A stretch of 64,000 nucleotides of DNA from Methanosphaera sp. ISO3-F5. Its GTDB lineage: Archaea; Methanobacteriota; Methanobacteria; Methanobacteriales; Methanobacteriaceae. The stretch is from assembly GCF_034480035.2 (NCBI RefSeq), contig NZ_CP118753.2, positions 2,103,076-2,167,075 of the forward strand, written 5' to 3'. The position numbers and the translations under genes were made by a program. Numbering within the stretch: position 1 is the stretch's first letter; each line of letters starts with the position of its first letter. Shown in pieces: positions 56,539 through 64,000 of the stretch. The notes under the pieces are model-generated. The model made no database searches and had not been told where the DNA came from. It saw nothing but the letters and a program-made list of their open reading frames with translations.

Positions 56539-57790
56539 ATGTTCCTACATCCCAACTGTTCATGTACTGTTTTTGTTCGTCGGATAGTTGGTCTATTTCT
56601 ATTCCCATTGTTTGTAGTTTGAGTTTTGCTACTTCTGTATCTACTTCATCTCTTGTTTTGTATACTCCTGGTTTCATGTCTTCGTTAAGTATTCTTTTAG
56701 CGGATAATGCTTGCATTGCGAAGCTTAGGTCCATTATTTCTGCTGGGTGTCCTTGTCCGTGTTCTCCTGCTAGGTTTACTAGTCTTCCTCCTGCTAGGAG
56801 GTATATGTTTCTTCCGTCTTTTAGTGTGTAGCAGTCTATGTCTGGTTTTATTGTTTCCTGTTTTTCGGTTTTTGCCAGTAGGTCTGGTTCGTTGATTTCT
56901 ACGTTGAAGTGTCCTGCGTTTGATAGTATGCAGCCGTCTTTCACGTGGTCGAAGTCATCTCCGGATATGATGTCTCGGTTTCCTGTTGCTGTGATTACTA
57001 TGTCTGCTTCTTCTAGTGCTTGTTGTACTGTCATTACTCTGTATCCGTCCATTCTTGCTTCCAGTGCTCGTATTGGGTCGACTTCTGTTACGATTACGTT
57101 TGCTCCGAGTCCTTTTCCTCTCATGGCTATTCCTCTTCCACACCATCCGTATCCGCATACTACTACTGTTTGTCCTGCGATTACGCTGTTGGTTGTTCCC
57201 ATGATTGAGTCGAATGTGGATTGTCCTGTTCCGTATCTGTTGTCGAATAGGTATTTCATGTATGAGTCGTTAACTGCCATTACTGGTATTTTTAGTGCGT
57301 TGTCTTGGTGCATTGCTTTGAGTCTGTGTATTCCTGTGGTGGTTTCTTCACATCCTCCTCGTAGTTTTTCTAGTAGTTCTGGTCTTTCTTTATGTATTAA
57401 AAATATTAGGTCTGCTCCATCGTCTATTACTATGTCTGGTTCGTAGTCTAGTACTTTGTTTAGGTGTTCATAGTATTCTTCGTTGGTTTGTCCTGTCCAT
57501 CCGTACATGTTTAGTCCTAGTTTTGCTCCTGCTGCTGTTGCGTCGTCTTGTGTGGATAATGGGTTACATCCTGTCATTACGACTTCTGCTCCTCCTGCTT
57601 GTAGTGTTAGTCCTAGGTTTATTGTTTTTGGTTCTAGGTGTAAGCATGATCCTATTGTGATTCCTTCGAATGGTTTGGTTTCTTCGAATTCTTTTTTTAT
57701 TGTTTCTAGTACGGGCATGTGTCTTTGTACCCATTTAATTTTTTTCTCTCCTTGTGGTGCTAGGTTAATATCTTTAATATCATATGCCAT
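56537..57790 (-). CDS. ahcY: Adenosylhomocysteinase / S-inosylhomocysteine hydrolase
   Basis: 417-residue NAD-containing hydrolase clearing S-adenosylhomocysteine-type products of methylation. LHLEPKTINLGLTLQAGGAEV, DDGADLI, EETTTGIHRLKAM, NDSYMKYLFDNRYGTGQS and the Rossmann GYGWCGRGIAMRGKGLGA (written GYGWCGRG, then IAMRGKGLGA) match the family. The archaeal form ends without the bacterial C-terminal K-x4-Y, here ...YMNSWDVGT, as in methanogens where S-inosylhomocysteine is the reported substrate. Convergent with fen. Confidence 0.92.
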   Translation of the reverse strand: MAYDIKDINLAPQGEKKIKWVQRHMPVLETIKKEFEETKPFEGITIGSCLHLEPKTINLGLTLQAGGAEVVMTGCNPLSTQDDATAAGAKLGLNMYGWTGQTNEEYYEHLNKVLDYEPDIVIDDGADLIFLIHKERPELLEKLRGGCEETTTGIHRLKAMHQDNALKIPVMAVNDSYMKYLFDNRYGTGQSTFDSIMGTTNSVIAGQTVVVCGYGWCGRGIAMRGKGLGANVIVTEVDPIRALEARMDGYRVMTVQQALEEADIVITATGNRDIISGDDFDHVKDGCILSNAGHFNVEINEPDLLAKTEKQETIKPDIDCYTLKDGRNIYLLAGGRLVNLAGEHGQGHPAEIMDLSFAMQALSAKRILNEDMKPGVYKTRDEVDTEVAKLKLQTMGIEIDQLSDEQKQYMNSWDVGT

Positions 57791-57985
57791 AAGTTAAACC
57801 TCTAATATTTTTTTTTTATTAATATTATTTATTTTATTAGTATCCTTTAATAATCATTGTGTTAAATATTGTTTAATTTTTTTCAGTATTTGGTTTTAAA
57901 ATATTTTCTTATTCATGATAATAGTTTCCTATGGAAAGTATAAATATTTTTTAAAACAAAAATAATAACAACAAAAGGTGATAAA
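57791..57985. promoter_or_regulatory. Divergent promoter region, ahcY and aldo/keto reductase
   Basis: 195 bp, AT-rich. AAGTATAAATATTTTT near 57938 is a plausible TATA element for the + strand gene. No other structure is seen. Confidence 0.35.
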
Positions 57986-59101
57986 TTGGCAAAAAATAGA
58001 AAAACCCAACTCGGATTTGGAGCAATGAGACTACCCCAAACAGATAAAAACAATCCCACAACAATAAACATGGACGAATTCACACAAATGATAGATTACT
58101 ATATGAATCAAGGATTCAACTACTTTGATACATCATACGCATATCACAACGAAAAATCAGAAAACGCAATAAAAGAAGCATTAGTAAAAAGATACCCAAG
58201 AGAATCATACCAAATAGCAGATAAAATACCAACATGGTTACTACAAAAAGAAGAAGACAACCAAAGACTAGTGAACATAATGCTAAAAAGACTAGGAATA
58301 GAATACTTTGACGTATTATTAATACACAATATCAACAAATCATTTATAAAAATAGCAGAAAAAGCAAAAACATTCCAATACTTAACAAAAGCAAAAGAAA
58401 AAGGAATAGCAAAAAAAATAGGTTTTAGTTATCATGATAAAGCAGATCTATTAGAAGAAATACTAGAAAAATATCATGAAAATATAGACATAGTACAATT
58501 ACAATTAAACTATCTTGACTGGGAAGACCAAAGAGTTCAATCAAAAAAATGTCATGAAATATGTGTAAAATATGGGATTGATATAACAGTAATGGAACCA
58601 GTAAAAGGAGGAACATTAGTAAACATACCCGAAAAAATAAAAAAACAATTTAATTCAAATAATAAAAACTTAGCCGGAGAAGCATTAAAATCTGCAGCAT
58701 CGCAAGACAATGTAATAACAGTACTTAGTGGAATGAGTAACCTACAACAAATGAAAGAAAACTGCGAAGCATTAAAAAATTTCACAACACTAAATGAAAA
58801 AGATACATTATTCTTAAATCACATGGCAAATGAAATAAGAAAATCAGTTGCAATACCTTGTAGTTACTGCAATTATTGTGTAAAAGAATGTCCACAAAAC
58901 ATACCTATCCCAGAATATTTTAATTTGTATAATACAGAAAAAATGTATCATCTAAATGCAAACTTAGCATTATATGGTACAACTGCCAGTAGCCATGCCC
59001 CTGCTTCAAATTGCATAGAATGTGGCAATTGTAATAAATACTGCACTCAACAATTAAACATTCCTGAATTACTTAAAAAAGTTGTGGAAATGTTCGAATA
59101 A
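57986..59101 (+). CDS. Aldo/keto reductase with C-terminal ferredoxin-like domain
   Basis: 371-residue fusion. The aldo/keto reductase barrel (about 1-285) shows GFGAMRLPQ, FNYFDTSYAYHNEKSE (Asp-Tyr of the active site), DVLLIHNI in place of the usual LxH, and the late SGMSNLQQMKEN cofactor loop. The C-terminal region has two cysteine sets, CSYCNYCVKECP (about 292-303) and CIECGNCNKYC (about 341-351), for [4Fe-4S] clusters. These 'predicted oxidoreductases' probably link a carbonyl/alcohol substrate to ferredoxin. Start TTG 57986, 4 nt after GGTGA. The substrate is unknown. Confidence 0.85.
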   Translation: MAKNRKTQLGFGAMRLPQTDKNNPTTINMDEFTQMIDYYMNQGFNYFDTSYAYHNEKSENAIKEALVKRYPRESYQIADKIPTWLLQKEEDNQRLVNIMLKRLGIEYFDVLLIHNINKSFIKIAEKAKTFQYLTKAKEKGIAKKIGFSYHDKADLLEEILEKYHENIDIVQLQLNYLDWEDQRVQSKKCHEICVKYGIDITVMEPVKGGTLVNIPEKIKKQFNSNNKNLAGEALKSAASQDNVITVLSGMSNLQQMKENCEALKNFTTLNEKDTLFLNHMANEIRKSVAIPCSYCNYCVKECPQNIPIPEYFNLYNTEKMYHLNANLALYGTTASSHAPASNCIECGNCNKYCTQQLNIPELLKKVVEMFE

Positions 59102-59121
59102 TATTAAAAAAAGATAAATAT

Positions 59122-59141
59122 TGTAGAATAAATATTCTACA
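59122..59141. terminator. Palindromic hairpin between convergent genes
   Basis: TGTAGAATA (59122-59130), AA, TATTCTACA (59133-59141): a perfect 9-bp inverted repeat in the 79-bp gap between the aldo/keto reductase gene (+) and cdc48 (-). It may end both transcripts. The U-tracts are interrupted, so its strength is uncertain. Confidence 0.6.
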
Positions 59142-59180
59142 CCTTATTTATTAGTTTAGGGGTTAAATACTATTATTAGC

Positions 59181-61367
59181 TTAGTTGTATGAAACTAATT
59201 CATTTTCTTTTGTTGGCTTCACTTTTTTCATTGCAGTTTCAAATTCAGACATGTATACTTCTTCAGATTCAAGATCTTCTCTTAAAGTTAACATAACTGC
59301 TTCTCTGCAAACTGCCTCAATATCTGCTCCAACGAAACCTTCTGTTTTTTCTGCTAATACTTCAAGGTCTACATCACTGGCAAGTGGCATGTCTTTGGTA
59401 TGTACTTTGAATATTGCTTCTCTTGATTTTTTATCTGGTAATCCTACTTCAACGTGTCTATCAAATCGTCCTGGTCTAAGTAATGCTGGATCTATTATGT
59501 CTTTACGGTTGGTTGCTGCAATTACTGAAATGTCATGTAATTCTTCCATTCCATCCATTTCTGTAAGTAATTGGTTTACAACTCTTTGTGTTACTCCACT
59601 ATCACTACTTTCTCCTCTGGTAGATGCAATTGAATCTATTTCATCAAAGAATATTACTGTTGGTGCGGTTTGTCTTGCTTTTCTGAACACTTCTCTTATT
59701 CCTTTTTCAGAGTCTCCTACCCATTTGGATAATAATTCTGGACCTTTTACGGATATGAAGTTTGCATCACTTTCGTTTGCAACAGCTTTTGCAAGTAATG
59801 TTTTACCTGTTCCAGGTATTCCTGTGAGTATAACTCCTTTTGGTGGGTTTATGCCGAATTTTCTGAATTTTTCAGGATTTTTAAGTGGCCATTCTACTGC
59901 TTCTTTAAGTTCTTGTTTTGCTTCTTCTAATCCTCCAACATCATCCCATTTAATGTCTGGTATTTGTACTAATACTTCTCTTAATGCTGATGGTTGTATT
60001 TCTTTTAATGCATCTTTGAAGTCTTTTTTGTTAAGTACCATTTTTTCTAGTACTTCTTGTGGTACTTCTTTGTCTGTTTGTACTTCTGGTAGTACTCTTC
60101 TTAGTACTCTCATTGCTGCTTCTTTACATAATGCTTCTAGGTCTGCACCTACAAATCCGTGTGTGACTTCTGTTAATTCGTCAAGGTCTACGTCTTCTGC
60201 TAGTGGCATGTTTCTTGTATGTACTTCGAGTATTTCTTTTCTTTCGTCTTTGTCTGGTACGCCTATTTCTATTTCACGGTCGAATCTTCCAGGTCTTCTT
60301 AGTGCTTCGTCTATTGCATCTGGTCTGTTTGTTGCTCCTATTACAACTACTTCTCCTCTGCTTTTAAGGCCATCCATTAATGTTAGTAATTGTGCTACTA
60401 TTCTTCTTTCTACGTCTCCTGATACTTCTGCTCTTTTTGGTGCTATTGCATCTAATTCATCAATAAATATTATTGATGGGCTGTTGTCTTCTGCTTCTTC
60501 GAATATTTCTCGTAGTTGTTCTTCGGATCCTCCAACATATTTGCTCATGATTTCTGGTCCGTTGATTACTATGAAGTGTGCGTTTGTTTCGTTTGCAACG
60601 GCTTTTGCAAGTAATGTTTTTCCTGTTCCTGGTGGTCCGTGTAATAGTACTCCTTTTGGTGCTGCTATTCCTAGTTGTTTGAATAGTTCTGGTCTTTTTA
60701 ATGGTATTTCTACCATTTCTCTTATTTTTTTGACTTCGTTTTGTAGTCCACCGATGTCTTCGTAGGAGACGTCTATGAGGTTTTCTACTCCTTCAAATTT
60801 GTTTGGATCTACTGGTTTTGTTTCCATTTCTATTTGGGTGTCTTCTGTTATTTTGACTGGTCCTAGTGGTTTGGTGTTTACTACTGCTAGTTTTATTTCT
60901 CCGATTGATGTCATGTTGGACATCATTTGGTTTATGAAGTCATCGAACATCATGCTGGTTTTTGGTTGTTGTCTTCTTACTCCGGTTATTATTATGTCGC
61001 CTTTGTTTACGATTCTGTTTAGGAATACTCCGTTTAGGTTTCCTTGTATTGCTATTTCTTGGTCTACTGGTGCTAGTTTTACTTTTTTTGCTTCTTTGAT
61101 TTGTGCTGCTCTTATTGTTACTTCTTCTCCTATGGATGTTCCTGCGTTTTTTCTTAGGTAGCTGTCTATTCTGAGTATTCCTAGGCTTGCGTCTGCTTTG
61201 GATGCTACTACTGTGGCTGTTGTTAGTTTGTTTCCTTCTATTTCGATTACGTCGCCGTCATGTAGGTTTAGTTTTTCCATGCATTTTGGATCTATTCTTG
61301 CTACTGATCGTCCTATGTCTGATTGGGAGAATGCTTCGGCTACTTTTAGTTTTAGTTCATTTTCCAT
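59181..61367 (-). CDS. cdc48: Cdc48/VCP AAA+ ATPase
   Basis: 728-residue double-ring AAA+ unfoldase of protein quality control. N-terminal double-psi barrel (about 1-90, [12 protein letters not shown]) and CDC48 domain 2, then D1 with Walker [14 protein letters not shown] (about 239) and Walker [13 protein letters not shown], and D2 with Walker [14 protein letters not shown] and Walker [13 protein letters not shown]. The C-terminus lacks a HbYX proteasome motif (ends NELVSYN). AGGAGG precedes the ATG. A long inverted repeat at 61467-61512 abuts its likely TATA box. Confidence 0.95.
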   Translation of the reverse strand: MENELKLKVAEAFSQSDIGRSVARIDPKCMEKLNLHDGDVIEIEGNKLTTATVVASKADASLGILRIDSYLRKNAGTSIGEEVTIRAAQIKEAKKVKLAPVDQEIAIQGNLNGVFLNRIVNKGDIIITGVRRQQPKTSMMFDDFINQMMSNMTSIGEIKLAVVNTKPLGPVKITEDTQIEMETKPVDPNKFEGVENLIDVSYEDIGGLQNEVKKIREMVEIPLKRPELFKQLGIAAPKGVLLHGPPGTGKTLLAKAVANETNAHFIVINGPEIMSKYVGGSEEQLREIFEEAEDNSPSIIFIDELDAIAPKRAEVSGDVERRIVAQLLTLMDGLKSRGEVVVIGATNRPDAIDEALRRPGRFDREIEIGVPDKDERKEILEVHTRNMPLAEDVDLDELTEVTHGFVGADLEALCKEAAMRVLRRVLPEVQTDKEVPQEVLEKMVLNKKDFKDALKEIQPSALREVLVQIPDIKWDDVGGLEEAKQELKEAVEWPLKNPEKFRKFGINPPKGVILTGIPGTGKTLLAKAVANESDANFISVKGPELLSKWVGDSEKGIREVFRKARQTAPTVIFFDEIDSIASTRGESSDSGVTQRVVNQLLTEMDGMEELHDISVIAATNRKDIIDPALLRPGRFDRHVEVGLPDKKSREAIFKVHTKDMPLASDVDLEVLAEKTEGFVGADIEAVCREAVMLTLREDLESEEVYMSEFETAMKKVKPTKENELVSYN

Positions 61368-61466
61368 TTTTTTTTCCTCCTCTTCTTTTTTTTATTAATT
61401 AATTTGGTTAGATTGATTTTTTTTTATTTACTTTTTGTAATATTAATTATATTTATTTTAGTATAT

Positions 61467-61512
61467 AAAGGTTATTAAAATATTGTATAAAAAATATCTT
61501 TTAATAACCTTT
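61467..61512 (-). promoter_or_regulatory. Inverted repeat abutting the cdc48 TATA box
   Basis: AAAGGTTATTAAAA (61467-61480) and TTTTAATAACCTTT (61499-61512) are a perfect 14-bp inverted repeat with an 18-bp spacer. On the minus strand the proximal arm runs straight into TTTATATAC (about 61462-61470), the best TATA box for cdc48, about 100 nt from its ATG. It could be an operator over the BRE/TATA, or a terminator of the upstream tyrA gene. Confidence 0.6.
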
Positions 61513-61632
61513 TGTAATTATAATTATTATATTCATAGTATTTATACTTTTCGGTTGATCTTAATAAATCACTAAAAAAAATTATAAAAAAAAATAATGA
61601 AACAGGTAAACTAAAAATAAAAATAAAACAAA

Positions 61633-62964
61633 TTATCGGATAGTAGCACCAATACCTCTCAAATATTCCTCAACATACTTATTGTCACCTTTATTAAATG
61701 TTGAATAATGAAAAGTATAACTGACATAGCCTTCTTTAATCTGTTCTCCAGTATAAACATCTATAAGTTCAACATCAATCACAGGTTCAATATTTTCAAA
61801 CATTTTAATTAAAAATTCTTGACTAGAGTCTCTAGGAAACAATGCAGATACATCATAATATTCTAATTTAAAATTATTTCTCTTCCAATCATATAATTCA
61901 CTTTCGGATAAAATATTCACATTTGAAATATTAAGTCTTACCATTTTGTTATCATTTGTTTTTAAGAAAACCTTATCATGGGTAACCCGTTTAACAATAC
62001 CTACATGCACATTTTTTGAATATTGATGTTCTAATCCAATTTCTTTCCCTATAGATTCTTTTAAAACATTTAAATCATGGGTAAGTATACTTATGGCCTT
62101 ATCTGAACGACCAAGTGCTTCTTCATATTCATCTAAATATTTTGCAGAATCACCCATATTTTTCACAAATTCCTCTTCTTTGTCATTTTCAATAAGGTTA
62201 GCTAAGTATATGCTTTCCTCGATTAATTGTTTTCTTGAAATAGTTGTTTCCTTATTGGATTTTTGAATAGAATAATAAAGGTATGGGTTTTGTGAAACAA
62301 TACGACTAATCATATCTAACATTAAACTGTACACTGGACTTGCGAATTCTCTTGATTTTTTAACACTAATGTTTAATTTCCTTATTGTTGAAGCAATGCT
62401 GATATATGAAAAATGGGTTAATCCTTGTACTACGCTCATGGTTTTATCATGTTCTTCAGGTGTCGTGATTACTATTTTCACATTATTTTCTTGTAAAAAG
62501 TTTTCTATTATTGAAAACCATGTTTTTGATTGATTTTCTAATGGAGTTAATATTACGACTTGTCCTTCCAGTGAGGGTACTCTTGGTCCGAACATAGGAT
62601 GGCAGGGCAGTACTTCCACATTTTTTGGAGCATATTCAACTAGGGCTTTTGAGGGTTCAGTTTTCACACTGGTAATATCCATCAGTACTGATCCTTCCGG
62701 TGCATGTGGTGCTACTTCTTTGATTGTTTTTACCATATGTTCTATGGGCACACTAAAAATGATAATATCTGCATTTTTTACTGATTCTATGTTGTTATCA
62801 GTATAGTTTACATTTAATTTATTTGCTACTTTTTCTCCGGAGGATTTGTTACGGCTTGTGATAGTTATGTTGAGGTCTTCTTTTTTTAGTTGTTCGGCTA
62901 TCCATTTACCTAAACCTCTTGTACCTCCAATTATTGTTATGTTTTTTCTTTTTTCACAAGCCAT
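61633..62964 (-). CDS. tyrA: Prephenate dehydrogenase
   Basis: 443-residue enzyme of tyrosine synthesis. N-terminal Rossmann domain (IIGGTRGLGKWIAEQLKK, IIFSVPIEHM, MDITSVKTEPSKAL with the catalytic region, CHPMFGPRVPSLEGQ) and a helical domain (about 165-290). The C-terminal 140 residues (about 300-443) form an extra domain seen in the long archaeal form, possibly regulatory; it is not a plain ACT domain by eye. AAGGAGG precedes the ATG. It is 35 bp downstream of the small gene at 63000. Confidence 0.88.
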   Translation of the reverse strand: MACEKRKNITIIGGTRGLGKWIAEQLKKEDLNITITSRNKSSGEKVANKLNVNYTDNNIESVKNADIIIFSVPIEHMVKTIKEVAPHAPEGSVLMDITSVKTEPSKALVEYAPKNVEVLPCHPMFGPRVPSLEGQVVILTPLENQSKTWFSIIENFLQENNVKIVITTPEEHDKTMSVVQGLTHFSYISIASTIRKLNISVKKSREFASPVYSLMLDMISRIVSQNPYLYYSIQKSNKETTISRKQLIEESIYLANLIENDKEEEFVKNMGDSAKYLDEYEEALGRSDKAISILTHDLNVLKESIGKEIGLEHQYSKNVHVGIVKRVTHDKVFLKTNDNKMVRLNISNVNILSESELYDWKRNNFKLEYYDVSALFPRDSSQEFLIKMFENIEPVIDVELIDVYTGEQIKEGYVSYTFHYSTFNKGDNKYVEEYLRGIGATIR

Positions 62965-62999
62965 AGTATACCTCCTTTTAGTTAATTTTATGGTTATTA

Positions 63000-63308
63000 T
63001 TATATTTCTATTTTGGGTGTTTTTCTTATTCCATAGTATTCTGATATTACTTCTACCAGTTCTCTTGTTTTAGGATTTTCTAAAAGTTTTTTATAGGCAT
63101 CTATTTCATCAGTTGTTTTTAAGTATAATCCTTTCTTTTTATAGGCTTGTCCGTCTATTGTTGGCTTTAATTCTACGAATACTCTTTGTACGTTATTGTA
63201 TTCTGGTGGTTTTACTACATATACTCCTTCTATGCTAGTGTCTAATCGTTGCCATTCTGCGGCTTCTTCTATTGCTCTTACTAAATTTTTCTTTTGTTCA
63301 TCGTTCAT
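63000..63308 (-). CDS. Small conserved protein of unknown function
   Basis: 102 residues, beginning MNDEQKKNLVRAIEEAAEW. The middle (VYVVKPPEYNNVQRVFVELKP) is beta-rich and the C-terminus (LLENPKTRELVEVISEYYGI) helical. No family is recognised. GGAGTGA is about 14 nt before the ATG, farther than usual. Probably co-transcribed with tyrA. Confidence 0.6.
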   Translation of the reverse strand: MNDEQKKNLVRAIEEAAEWQRLDTSIEGVYVVKPPEYNNVQRVFVELKPTIDGQAYKKKGLYLKTTDEIDAYKKLLENPKTRELVEVISEYYGIRKTPKIEI

Positions 63309-63440
63309 AATTTTGTTTATGTCACTCCACTTATTTGTATTACTAATTATAACTTTATTATTATTTAAGTATTACCTTTTAACAATAAAATTAATACAAT
63401 TCCATAAAAAATAATAAAAATAAACATCATAGAAAAAAAC
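63309..63440. promoter_or_regulatory. Divergent region before pelA
   Basis: 132 bp, AT-rich, between the small (-) gene and pelota (+). No ribosome binding site is visible before the pelA ATG, so its transcript may be leaderless or short-leadered. Confidence 0.35.
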
Positions 63441-64000
63441 ATGCAAATAAAAAATCAAGACAAAAAACAGGGACTAATAGAAATAATACCAGAAACAATC
63501 GACGATTTATGGCATTTATCACACATAGTAGAAGAAAACGATTACGTGTCAACACTAACCACAAGAAGAATACAAGACAATGACAGTGGAAAAACAAGAG
63601 CAGACAGAGGAGTAAAAAAAACATTCTACCTAGGAATAAAAGTAGAAAAAATCAGCTTTCACAAATACACAGGAATGCTAAGATTCACAGGAATAATAGA
63701 ATCAGGACCAGAAGACTTAATACCACTAGGATCACACCACACAATAAACGTACAAACAAACAACAGCATAAAAATAAGAAAACATTGGAACAAATGGTCA
63801 TTAGACAGACTACAACAAGCAGTAGAAGCATCCAAAAGACCAACAGAGATAATAGTAGCAATAGAAGATAACACAACAGACCTCGGAATAATAAAACAAT
63901 ACGGGATAGAATACATAGGCCCAATAACGGGAGACATCTCCGGAAAAAGAAACATTGCAAAAGACAGACAAGAAAAAATCAACCAATACTACGAAGACAT
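63441..64000 (+). CDS. pelA: Pelota (mRNA surveillance/ribosome rescue), 3' partial
   Basis: The frame from ATG 63441 stays open to the right edge, giving the first 186 residues of archaeal pelota, the eRF1-like factor that with aEF1A/ABCE1 rescues stalled ribosomes. The N-terminal Sm-like domain is complete: GLIEIIPETIDDLWHLSHIV, VSTLTTRRIQ, KKTFYLGIKVEKISF, LRFTGIIESGPEDLIPLGSHHT (read in two parts). The central domain begins about residue 130. The rest lies beyond the window. Codons are strongly A-rich. Confidence 0.9.
   Translation, partial: MQIKNQDKKQGLIEIIPETIDDLWHLSHIVEENDYVSTLTTRRIQDNDSGKTRADRGVKKTFYLGIKVEKISFHKYTGMLRFTGIIESGPEDLIPLGSHHTINVQTNNSIKIRKHWNKWSLDRLQQAVEASKRPTEIIVAIEDNTTDLGIIKQYGIEYIGPITGDISGKRNIAKDRQEKINQYYED

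Noticed and set aside
59185-60765. 526-residue Ser-rich open frame on the + strand opposite cdc48
   Set aside because: Antisense shadow produced by codon composition; no domain, no ribosome binding site, and it lies wholly over a clear AAA+ gene.

Overview
The window comes from a low-GC, pseudomurein-walled, hydrogenotrophic methanogen of the order Methanobacteriales. Methanosphaera is the most likely genus, with Methanobrevibacter as the alternative. The evidence is: F420-dependent Mer; CfbC for coenzyme F430; an AksA/AksD pair for coenzyme B; RaSEA and TiaS for archaeal tRNA modification; TBP, FEN-1, NurA-HerA-Mre11-Rad50 and Cdc48 as archaeal information-processing and quality-control proteins; an A-type ATP synthase operon; and a secreted protein with pseudomurein-binding repeats. 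The genus call rests on AT-richness and gene style and is inference.

Layout. 1-1009: end of a type IV pilus-type gene pair (TadC-like platform protein cut by the left edge, then a 66-aa class III signal-peptide pilin). 1034-10128: tRNA-binding protein, PRC-barrel protein, aspartate dehydrogenase, Thg1-like enzyme, JAMM protease, SerA, an unrecognised TIM-barrel-like protein, and a divergent XRE-regulator/TiaS pair. 10494-19418: nine-gene A1Ao ATP synthase operon H-I-K-E-C-F-A-B-D, closed by a hairpin/U-tract terminator. 19570-25674: ATP-grasp enzyme, 51-aa membrane protein, tRNA-Gln, a 701-aa cell-wall peptidase, Mer and RaSEA. 25706-34150: class III hybrid-cluster protein divergent from a TrmB regulator, DUF89 protein, flavodoxin, PurF, U32 peptidase, CfbC, GIY-YIG-like protein, DUF371 and tRNA-Leu. 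34262-38644: dTDP-rhamnose/UDP-glucose genes (rfbD, rfbB, rfbA, galU) with a frameshifted TIGR04076 gene among them and no rfbC. 38698-41772: coenzyme B genes and a CYTH phosphatase. 41819-43351: one decayed insertion sequence with intact ends and an 8-bp target duplication. 43608-46046: TBP and a SerB-coiled-coil fusion. 46213-52779: rad50-mre11-herA-nurA end-resection operon. 53006-64000: small winged-helix-like protein, galE-glycosyltransferase-fen1, S-adenosyl/S-inosylhomocysteine hydrolase, ferredoxin-like aldo/keto reductase, Cdc48, prephenate dehydrogenase, a small conserved protein, and the start of pelota running off the right edge.

Main observations. (1) Several genes, most clearly aksA, have no ATG, GTG or TTG able to start the conserved N-terminus. 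They have an in-frame ATT behind a ribosome binding site instead. (2) Several terminators are hairpins with a U-tract whose stem or loop contains the stop codon of the gene they end. (3) Starts follow a strict GGTGA-N4/5-start spacing, often with TTG, and this puts a false in-frame GTG inside the ribosome binding site. (4) The insertion sequence sits exactly in a TATA-like octamer upstream of the CYTH gene. (5) The two halves of the ATP synthase K subunit share an identical 86-bp stretch. No CRISPR array, prophage, rRNA or plasmid-type gene was seen.
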